Below are positions 14,832 through 20,069 of a stretch of DNA of 20,069 nucleotides, one piece after another. The number at the start of each line of letters is the position of its first letter. Positions within the stretch are counted from its first letter, which is position 1. The position numbers were made by a program, and so were the translations under genes. Source of the DNA: Bacteroidota bacterium (GTDB taxonomy: Bacteria > Bacteroidota > Bacteroidia > J057); NCBI GenBank assembly GCA_004292985.1, contig RDXT01000806.1, positions 1 through 20,069 of the forward strand, in the 5' to 3' direction. A model generated the notes under the pieces. The model had not been told where the DNA came from and did not search any database. It was given only the letters and a program-made list of their open reading frames with translations.

Positions 14832-17462
14832 ATGAAAAACGTATTCTTTTTTTGTTTCCTTCTTGCCGCAGCGCTGGGACTCTCCGCCCAGTCGTCTGTG
14901 ACGGGAAAGGTGAGCGACGGTGAGGGGCAGCCGCTTCCGGGGGTTACCGTCATGGAAAAAGGGACCACCAATGGTACCCTGACTGATGAAGCGGGCACCT
15001 TCAGCCTGCGGGTTTCGGGCAGCAACACCACGCTGGTGTTCTCGCTGTTTGGATACCAGACCCAGGATGTCGCGCTGGCCGGACGCACGGAAATCGAGGT
15101 AAGCCTCGTCTTCAGCGAATTTACGATCGGCGAAGTAAAGCTGGTGGGTACCCGCAGTTCCAAACGCTCCGTTACAGCAACGGCTGTCCCGATAGATGTA
15201 ATTGATTTTCAACAGATTACAGCAAATAATGGTCAGGTGGAAATCAACCAGGCACTCCAGTACCTGGCACCTTCATTTAATGCCGTGAAGCAATCGGGTT
15301 CGGATGGTGCAGACCATATTGACCCCGCAACCCTGCGCGGCCTCGGCCCCGACCAGACCCTCGTGCTGATCAACGGCAAACGCAGACACCAAAGCTCGCT
15401 GGTGAACGTATTCGGTACCCGTGGCCGCGGAAATACCGGCACGGACCTCAATGCGATTCCTTCAGGCGCGATCAAGCGTATCGAAATCCTGCGCGACGGC
15501 GCTTCTGCCCAGTACGGCTCCGACGCCATCGCTGGGGTGGTGAACATCGTGCTCAAAGACCAGGTGGACGTGCTCAGCGGCAGCATCACCTATGGCGGCT
15601 ACAATGCCAAAGCGCCGGGCGAATACCCCGCAGGCACCGCCAACACAGACCCTGAATCTCCCCTCGATGGCCTTTCCACCAAAATTGTAGCCAACTACGG
15701 CACAGGCATCGGCGAAGGCGGTTTTATCAACGTAACGACCGAGCTGGTGAATAAGGAGAAAATCCTGCGTCCGGGCGCGGACTTCCGCAAAGGATTTGGC
15801 GAGGCGGGCATCCGCGGATTTAATGTATTTGCCAATGCAGCCGTACCCATCGGCAAACGCTCTGAGTTTTATGCCTTCGGCGGCAGAAACTTCCGCGATA
15901 CCGACGCTTTTGCATTTACCCGCAACAACCCCACCGAGCGAAATGTGGTCAGCATCTATCCCAATGGATTTACGCCCCGCATCACTTCGATCATCACGGA
16001 CCAGTCTCTTTCGGCGGGTATCCGCACGCGCACGGAAAGCGGATGGGACATTGACCTGAACAATACCATCGGCTCGAACGACTTCCATTACTACATCAAA
16101 GGCACCCTCAATGCTTCGCTGCAAGAGGCTTCGCCTACCGAATTTGATGCAGGCGGCCATAAACTGACCGTAAACACAACCAACCTCGACTTTTCGAAGA
16201 CATTCGACGTACTCGAAAGCCTTAACCTGGCCTTTGGTGCAGAATACCGCACCGAAAACTTCCTGATTTTTGCCGGAGAGCCCGGTTCCTATGCCACCTA
16301 CGACACTGCGGGCCTCGAAATTACACGCGGAGACCAGGTTGCCCCCACAGATCCCCTCACCGGAGAGGTAAGGCCCGGCGGTTCCCAGGGTTTCCCTGGC
16401 TACAGCCCCGCCAACGTGGTGGACAAATACCGCTCCAACATCGCGGCGTATTTCGATACCGAATTTGAATTTACCCCCCGCTTCCTGCTCGACGTGGCAC
16501 TGCGCTACGAGAACTACAGCGACTTCGGCAGCACCTTTAATTTTAAAGCCGCCACCCGCTTCAAAGTCTCCAATGCATTGAATCTCAGGGCCTCTGCCAG
16601 CTCCGGCTTCCGCGCGCCTTCTTTAGCTCAGATCTATTACAACCTGCGTTTTACCAACTTCGTGGGCGGTATTCCGATCGAGACCCTGCTTTCCCCCAAC
16701 AACAGCCCCGTAACCCGCGGATTTGGCATCCAGCCCCTGAAGCAGGAGACCGCCAACAACTACAGCCTCGGCTTTACGCTGAAGCAGGGCAATTTTTCGG
16801 CAACGGTAGATGGTTACCTGATAGATGTAGCGGACCGTATCGTGCTCACAGGCTATTTTGACGCAACTACCCTGGGCCTGAACGTATCTTCGGCTCAGTT
16901 TTTCGTCAATGGCATAGACACCCGCACCGCTGGCCTCGACATTGTGCTGAGCTACAATGCAGTGCTGGGCAATGGTAGCTTTGGCGCATCGCTGGTGGGC
17001 AACATCAACCGCATGGAAGTGACGAGCATCAACAAAGGCAATCTCGACCAGGCGACCTTCTTCGGTCCCCGCGATGAGTATTTCCTGCTGGCATCAGCTC
17101 CTCCCAACAAGTTTGGCCTGAACCTGAGCTACTCCGGCGGGCCTTTCAGCGCCAATGTGACCCTGACCCGCTTCGGAAAAGTAGAACTGCTTGACTATCA
17201 GATTTTTGAATATGACGATCAGCTTTCGCAGGAAGCCATAGACGCGGCCAGAGATGTGTATGACCCCCGCCTGACCCTCGATGCCAGTCTGGGATATGAC
17301 ATCAATTCTCACCTGAAATTTGTGCTGGGCACCAACAACCTGTTCAACGCCTATCCTACCCAGCAGGATGCTGACTGGACAGAGACCGGCGGCTATGTGG
17401 ACCCTGTGCAAATGGGCATTGCAGGCGCATTTTATTATGCCCGCCTGGGATTCACGTTCTGA
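14832..17462 (+). CDS. TonB-dependent outer-membrane receptor
   Basis: This 876-residue outer-membrane protein should import a large or scarce substrate using TonB energy. A signal peptide covers residues 1-20 (MKNVFFFCFLLAAALGLSAQ). A CarboxypepD_reg-like domain follows at ~22-92 (VTGKVSDGEGQPLPGVTV, TDEAGTFSLRV). The plug is ~112-245: INQALQYLAPSFN, LRGLGPDQTLVLINGKRRH, LNAIPSGAIKRIEILRDGAS, AQYGSDAIAGVVNIVLKD. The rest is the beta barrel, ending in the outer-membrane-type FYYARLGFTF with terminal Phe. No SusD-like partner is next to it, so a classic glycan-uptake pair is not indicated. The ATG at 14832 starts the signal peptide and follows a good promoter. The long open frame upstream to 14454 overlaps the divergent lipoprotein and is not used. 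A strong terminator follows. The ligand is unknown. Confidence 0.94.
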   Translation: MKNVFFFCFLLAAALGLSAQSSVTGKVSDGEGQPLPGVTVMEKGTTNGTLTDEAGTFSLRVSGSNTTLVFSLFGYQTQDVALAGRTEIEVSLVFSEFTIGEVKLVGTRSSKRSVTATAVPIDVIDFQQITANNGQVEINQALQYLAPSFNAVKQSGSDGADHIDPATLRGLGPDQTLVLINGKRRHQSSLVNVFGTRGRGNTGTDLNAIPSGAIKRIEILRDGASAQYGSDAIAGVVNIVLKDQVDVLSGSITYGGYNAKAPGEYPAGTANTDPESPLDGLSTKIVANYGTGIGEGGFINVTTELVNKEKILRPGADFRKGFGEAGIRGFNVFANAAVPIGKRSEFYAFGGRNFRDTDAFAFTRNNPTERNVVSIYPNGFTPRITSIITDQSLSAGIRTRTESGWDIDLNNTIGSNDFHYYIKGTLNASLQEASPTEFDAGGHKLTVNTTNLDFSKTFDVLESLNLAFGAEYRTENFLIFAGEPGSYATYDTAGLEITRGDQVAPTDPLTGEVRPGGSQGFPGYSPANVVDKYRSNIAAYFDTEFEFTPRFLLDVALRYENYSDFGSTFNFKAATRFKVSNALNLRASASSGFRAPSLAQIYYNLRFTNFVGGIPIETLLSPNNSPVTRGFGIQPLKQETANNYSLGFTLKQGNFSATVDGYLIDVADRIVLTGYFDATTLGLNVSSAQFFVNGIDTRTAGLDIVLSYNAVLGNGSFGASLVGNINRMEVTSINKGNLDQATFFGPRDEYFLLASAPPNKFGLNLSYSGGPFSANVTLTRFGKVELLDYQIFEYDDQLSQEAIDAARDVYDPRLTLDASLGYDINSHLKFVLGTNNLFNAYPTQQDADWTETGGYVDPVQMGIAGAFYYARLGFTF

Positions 17463-17480
17463 TTGATTGCGTAAAAAATG

Positions 17481-17519
17481 ATATGAGCCATCCCGGTTTG
17501 GGGTGGCTCATATTTTTTT
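17481..17519. terminator. Strong intrinsic terminator, probably bidirectional
   Basis: A 14-bp stem pairs 17481-17494 (atatgagccatccc) with 17500-17513 (ggggtggctcatat), with one G-U and a 5-nt loop, followed by seven T up to 17519. A run of six A at 17473-17478 gives the minus strand a T-run too. It can therefore end both the receptor transcript and the convergent small-protein transcript. Confidence 0.9.
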
Positions 17520-17595
17520 GGGGCTTCCCTATTGCCCGCTTTTTGCAGGATACAGGGGGGTAACAAAATCACCTTGACCCCACGCTAACCGTACC

Positions 17596-18159
17596 TTAAT
17601 ATTCCGGCACTAACCCTCGCGCAGAGTCGGCTGCTTGTTTCTCCCGCCACCGTCGCCGAAATTCGATTTCATGTTCGCGCAGGGGCAAAGAAAGTTCTCC
17701 GGGGTTAACTCCGCACCTGGCCCGCAGCCGCTCTACCACGCGGCAAAGGTTGTCAGGGTCCTGATGGTGCGCATAATACAGCACTTCCCGCGTATTAAAA
17801 AAACGGTAGTGGGTATAAGGAATGATACTGTCCTGAGGCAGTGCATCAAAATAACTACATTTCACCTCCATATATGGAATCATCGAGCACTTACTCCTTT
17901 CTTCCACAAAACGACAAACCTCAAAATAGGAAGCGTAACGATAGTCGTTGTTCATCAATTGCTCCAATAAACCATCAAATTCCGTTGTTTTCATCACTTG
18001 TTCATAGAAAAGCAGGTATCTCCGGCATACCCATTCACTGGATGAATACATGATTCTGCCATGCGGATCCCAAAACAGATACCCCCACAGCCATGTGGTA
18101 AGTAGCAGCACAGTAGATACAGAACCCCAAAAACGGCGATTAATGACTATCTTTTTCAT
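17596..18159 (-). CDS. Hypothetical membrane-anchored protein, paralogue of the upstream gene
   Basis: I do not recognise the family. The 187-residue protein starts with a basic segment (KKIVINRRF) and one transmembrane helix at ~10-30, so the rest probably lies outside the inner membrane. The soluble part has the block YLLFYEQVM, FDGLLEQL, then KCSMIPYMEVKC with Cys91 and Cys101, and a later Cys149. These positions match YLLFYEKIM, FDDLLLQF, KCEFLPYLERRC and the last Cys of the neighbour, so the two are paralogues. Cys45, Cys82 and Cys139 are extra. The C-terminus is longer and highly charged (EIEFRRRWREKQ). The start overlaps the end of the upstream gene by 20 bp, implying translational coupling. 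Coding sequence here is more A/T-rich than in the central genes. Confidence 0.75.
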   Translation of the reverse strand: MKKIVINRRFWGSVSTVLLLTTWLWGYLFWDPHGRIMYSSSEWVCRRYLLFYEQVMKTTEFDGLLEQLMNNDYRYASYFEVCRFVEERSKCSMIPYMEVKCSYFDALPQDSIIPYTHYRFFNTREVLYYAHHQDPDNLCRVVERLRARCGVNPGELSLPLREHEIEFRRRWREKQAADSARGLVPEY

Positions 18160-18613
18160 CTTTTGCCTTGCAGGCTGCTTTAAGTTTATCTACGGAATCA
18201 TACAACCGTTTAAGACAGCATCTATCATTTAGCATACCAACGGAATGATGCCTGCCCCATGTCAGCCACAGGAATTCGCGGCTAAGGGAATTTCGGGTGA
18301 GCGTGTCTGAGGGCATCGCCTTAAATTCCCTGCATCTACGCTCCAGATAAGGTAAAAACTCACATTTCCCTCGCATTTCGATCAACTCGGCAGCATCCGA
18401 CAGACTACCATCATATTCATCTTCGGTAACGAACTGAAGAAGCAGATCGTCGAAATCCTCTTCATTCATGATTTTTTCATAAAATAGAAGGTAATGATGT
18501 GCATCATCTGAATTCACCTTAGTTCGCCAGAAAGGATCTGCCAGATAATAACTGGCAATCCATAGAAGCAGTACCGTTGAGAGCAGAATGAATAGATTAA
18601 ATCGTTTTTTCAT
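18140..18613 (-). CDS. Hypothetical membrane-anchored protein, paralogue of the downstream gene
   Basis: I do not recognise the family. The protein has 157 residues, with an N-terminal basic stretch and a transmembrane helix at ~6-24 (FNLFILLSTVLLLWIASYYL). The rest is probably periplasmic, since positive charges precede the helix. Conserved with the downstream paralogue are YLLFYEKIM at 41-49, FDDLLLQF, Cys84 and Cys94 in KCEFLPYLERRC, the following FKAMPSDT, and the last Cys148; Cys132/Cys133 are extra. Paired cysteines outside the cytoplasm suggest disulfides. I use the ATG at 18613; a GTG two codons upstream at 18619 is possible. It overlaps the next gene by 20 bp. About 170 bp of A/T-rich sequence and then the repeat block lie upstream. 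Confidence 0.72.
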   Translation of the reverse strand: MKKRFNLFILLSTVLLLWIASYYLADPFWRTKVNSDDAHHYLLFYEKIMNEEDFDDLLLQFVTEDEYDGSLSDAAELIEMRGKCEFLPYLERRCREFKAMPSDTLTRNSLSREFLWLTWGRHHSVGMLNDRCCLKRLYDSVDKLKAACKAKDEKDSH

Positions 18614-18784
18614 CTCCACGGGTTAAATAGTTTTCATATCAGCCTGTTGCGAAAAATATTTTGCAGGGAGCAGCAAACTCAAACACACTCTCAGATAGGT
18701 TATGTACAAAATCAAAACAATCTGAAACGATATCGCATGCAGATGTAAATATACACAATTTTCGGTTAGGTATTTACCTGCTGG
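18614..18784. other. A/T-rich upstream region of the paralogous small-protein pair
   Basis: No gene is visible here. The stretch must carry the promoter of the minus-strand pair. A minus-strand TGAGTTTG is one base from TAnnTTTG but lacks a -33 TTTG at about 19 nt (the nearest is 25 nt away). No hairpin with a T-run was seen. The composition changes sharply to G/C-rich at the repeat edge near 18785. Confidence 0.4.
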
Positions 18785-18917
18785 CGCTACAGACGTTTCG
18801 CTGCTACGCAGCTTGGGAGGCCTTTTAGCTCCATGGGAGCGGCAAGGTCTGTAGAAACATGCAACCGCTCGCGCGAGGCTGCGCCTCGGGTGTTGTATCA
18901 GGCGGGTTTTGCCCGCC
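18785..18917. repeat. Structured repeat unit, copy 1
   Basis: This copy aligns without a gap to 18996-19128 (offset 211), with about ten differences in 133 bases. It is a chain of short perfect hairpins. CTACAGAC (18787-18794) pairs with GTCTGTAG (18847-18854) and encloses two arms, gctgc-tac-gcagc (18800-18812) and gctcc-atg-ggagc (18828-18840), giving a three-way junction. Then come CGAGGC-tgc-GCCTCG (18874-18888) and GGCGGG-ttttg-CCCGCC (18901-18917). Confidence 0.9.
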
Positions 18918-18995
18918 CGCTGCCCTAAGGCGACGCCTTGAGCCTCCTATCCTTCGGATTACACTACCTTACACAAATGGGGGCGGCGCGACCGT
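18918..18995. repeat. Spacer between repeat copies with a further hairpin
   Basis: This 78-bp spacer holds AAGGC-gac-GCCTT (18927-18939), the same 5-bp-stem, 3-nt-loop style as in the repeat copies, followed by an unstructured stretch and a G/C-rich junction (gggcggcgcg) before copy 2. No coding potential is supported. Confidence 0.6.
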
Positions 18996-19128
18996 CGCTA
19001 CAGACATTTCGCTGCTACGCAGCTTGGGATGTCTTTTAGCTCCTTAGGAGCGGCAACGTCTGTAGAAACATGCAACCGCTCGCGCGAGGCTGTGCCTCGA
19101 GTGTTGTATCATGCGGGTTTTGCCCGCT
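18996..19128. repeat. Structured repeat unit, copy 2
   Basis: This is the second copy of the unit at 18785-18917. Outer stem CTACAGAC (18998-19005) pairs with GTCTGTAG (19058-19065). The arms are gctgc-tac-gcagc (19011-19023) and gctcc-tta-ggagc (19039-19051). These are followed by CGAGGC-tgt-GCCTCG and GCGGG-ttttg-CCCGC. Several of the differences from copy 1 fall in loops; each copy has one mismatch where the outer stem would otherwise extend (G opposite G in copy 1, A opposite C in copy 2). Confidence 0.9.
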
Positions 19129-19214
19129 CTGTAAAGAGGGGCGCAGCCCCTGTGATAATAGACACAAGGCACAGCCTTGCGCCAGCCAATGGGGCTTGCG
19201 CCAGCTAACAGGTC
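19129..19214. repeat. Hairpin-rich tail of the repeat block
   Basis: This stretch carries GGGGC-gca-GCCCC (19138-19150), CAAGGC-aca-GCCTTG (19164-19179) and the direct repeat CTTGCGCCAGC (at about 19176 and 19195). It abuts the stop codon of the minus-strand gene that ends at 19215. Open frames crossing this block and the copies to its left look like by-products of repeat sequence. Confidence 0.7.
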
Positions 19215-19847
19215 TCAGGGCATGCTTTTCCATGTTAAACCATATTTATACATCTCTGCATCTACGGTATCTAATTCTTTTGATACAGGCGGTAAAATCG
19301 AGAAGGTTTTTCCATCCGTGATTCGCACGCTGGGGTAGAATATTACCTCACCTTCTCTTAGCATAAATACCTCACCTTTAAGTTCATTGGCGAGTACCAG
19401 TGTGCAATAGGCAATCAGCATCGGAAAAAGTTCATCAACAGCTTTGTAGGGGTCGTCGCTTGTTTTGAGCAGCTTGCGTAAGCTACGATCTACCTTTTTG
19501 AGGCTCAATAAACTGCCATCCGTAGCGGTAGTACTGAGACCCAGCCTTACCCTCAGTTGCTCAGTTAATCCTGGAATATCTTCCAGAAATCCCTCATACG
19601 AACATACTGTATGCCAGTTATCTTCCGGTGGCTGTGAGTTGATTAGCTGTTTAAAAGATTCTTCATCTGGGTAAATTACCCCTGAATTATCAAAACGCCC
19701 TACGATCATCGTCCTTCCATCGTTGAGTCTATATAGGGAAACTTGTGGGCCTAAAATTTCCTCATATTCCACTGCAAGCTGTGCTTCGAATTTGCGTAAC
19801 ACGTTAGGTGTCTGATGAGGCTTAATTTGTTGAAGTTTCATGCGCAT
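19215..19847 (-). CDS. Hypothetical protein of 210 residues
   Basis: I do not recognise the family. There is no signal peptide, so a cytoplasmic protein is likely. Residues ~18-60 look like an alpha/beta start (FEAQLAVEYEEILG, then VSLYRLNDGRTMIVGRFD). A charged segment (LLSLKKVDRSLRKLLK) follows at ~113-128, then a hydrophobic helix at ~140-153 (LFPMLIAYCTLVLANEL). The C-terminal strand region (GEVFMLREGEVIFYPSVRI) ends in TWKSMP. I use the ATG at 19847 (MRMKLQQ); the ATG at 19841 is equally possible. A frame reaching to 19937 is rejected because it would overlap the preceding gene. The gene begins 28 bp after the stop of an unseen gene's C-terminus, so the two are probably co-transcribed. 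The last codons touch the edge of the repeat block. Confidence 0.72.
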   Translation of the reverse strand: MRMKLQQIKPHQTPNVLRKFEAQLAVEYEEILGPQVSLYRLNDGRTMIVGRFDNSGVIYPDEESFKQLINSQPPEDNWHTVCSYEGFLEDIPGLTEQLRVRLGLSTTATDGSLLSLKKVDRSLRKLLKTSDDPYKAVDELFPMLIAYCTLVLANELKGEVFMLREGEVIFYPSVRITDGKTFSILPPVSKELDTVDAEMYKYGLTWKSMP

Positions 19848-19875
19848 AGGTGAGTGACTGATTTGCCCGTTTTTT

Positions 19876-20069
19876 TTATTTGTTGTACAAAGAAAGAAAA
19901 GTCCGTGATTCTGGAGAGTGAAAAGCAGTGCTGGCAATATGTAGTAAGGCCCTTATCCGAATCAGCGTCTGCGAGTCAGGCGCATCAGCCCAACGGAGGT
20001 TGCTTGAAATCGGAGAGTCCCAGTATTCAACGTGATACACGGGGCGTCCTTTTTCAAATGCATTCAGGG
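19876..20069 (-). CDS. C-terminal end of an unrecognised protein (5' part outside window)
   Basis: On the minus strand one frame stays open from the window edge (codons from 20067) to a TAA at 19878-19876, giving 63 residues. It includes KGRPVYHVEYWDSP, LRWADAPDSQTLIRIRALL and a terminal TFLSLYNK. Codon use looks like real coding sequence and the other two minus-strand frames close quickly. No family is recognised from this tail. It is immediately upstream of the 210-residue hypothetical gene in the same direction, so they likely form one transcript. Confidence 0.55.
   Translation of the reverse strand, partial: LNAFEKGRPVYHVEYWDSPISSNLRWADAPDSQTLIRIRALLHIASTAFHSPESRTFLSLYNK

Noticed and set aside
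15462..16160. Minus-strand open frame (232 codons) inside the TonB-dependent receptor
   Set aside because: Antisense to plug and barrel sequence with no recognisable features.
14832..17462. SusC-type polysaccharide utilisation locus
   Set aside because: No SusD-like gene or glycoside hydrolase is adjacent, and the divergent lipoprotein is not SusD-like.
18785..19128. Possible CRISPR array
   Set aside because: Only two long, near-identical units are present, with internal hairpins, one 78-bp spacer and no cas genes.
18859..19233. Short open frames on both strands across the repeat block
   Set aside because: They arise from the repeat sequence itself and the translations follow the hairpins.
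19848..19937. N-terminal extension of the 210-residue protein
   Set aside because: It overlaps a coding tail in another minus-strand frame and looks non-coding.

Overview
The window reads as a chromosomal segment of a Bacteroidota bacterium, perhaps of the Saprospirales/Cytophagales kind. GC content looks moderate, slightly above half. The pointers are a TonB-dependent receptor with an N-terminal carboxypeptidase-regulatory-like domain, large hybrid kinases with a TPR-like periplasmic sensor, a short bacterial acyl-ACP thioesterase, stand-alone GYF_2 proteins, weak Shine-Dalgarno sequences, and promoter-like motifs of the Bacteroidetes type (TTTG, about 19 nt, TAnnTTTG). The genus assignment is an inference.

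Layout. (1) 2-1252 (+) is the 3' part of an S9-type serine peptidase fused to a degenerate SUMF1/FGE-like domain. (2) 1212-7323 (-) holds two paralogous hybrid histidine kinases in tandem. The downstream copy runs 41 bp into the peptidase gene. (3) 7404-8138 (+) is an acyl-ACP thioesterase, divergent from the kinases. (4) 8135-8763 (-) holds two paralogous small GYF_2 proteins with basic tails. (5) 8957-12850 (+) is a likely operon of an esterase with a carbohydrate-binding-like N-domain, an M17 leucyl aminopeptidase and an ATP-grasp enzyme. (6) 12878-14662 (-) is a large lipoprotein with a CILP/FAM171-like region, divergent from a TonB-dependent receptor at 14832-17462 (+). The receptor ends at a strong, probably bidirectional hairpin terminator. 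(7) 17596-18613 (-) holds two overlapping paralogous membrane-anchored proteins with conserved cysteines and no recognised family. (8) 18785-19214 is a gene-free block of hairpin-rich repeats, including two copies of a 132-133 bp unit that can fold into a three-way junction. (9) 19215-20069 (-) holds an unrecognised 210-aa protein preceded by the C-terminal end of another gene that runs off the window.

How the parts may work together. The kinases probably sense an envelope signal through their TPR-like domains and pass phosphate through two receiver domains to an HPt or regulator encoded elsewhere. The receptor and the divergent lipoprotein share a divergent promoter region and may form an outer-membrane unit. 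The esterase, aminopeptidase and ATP-grasp genes are closely spaced and suggest peptide or ester turnover combined with ATP-dependent ligation. The right end (17.6-20 kb) is more A/T-rich in its genes, lacks recognisable families and carries repeats, so it looks like the accessory part. No tRNA, rRNA, transposase, integrase or CRISPR array was found.
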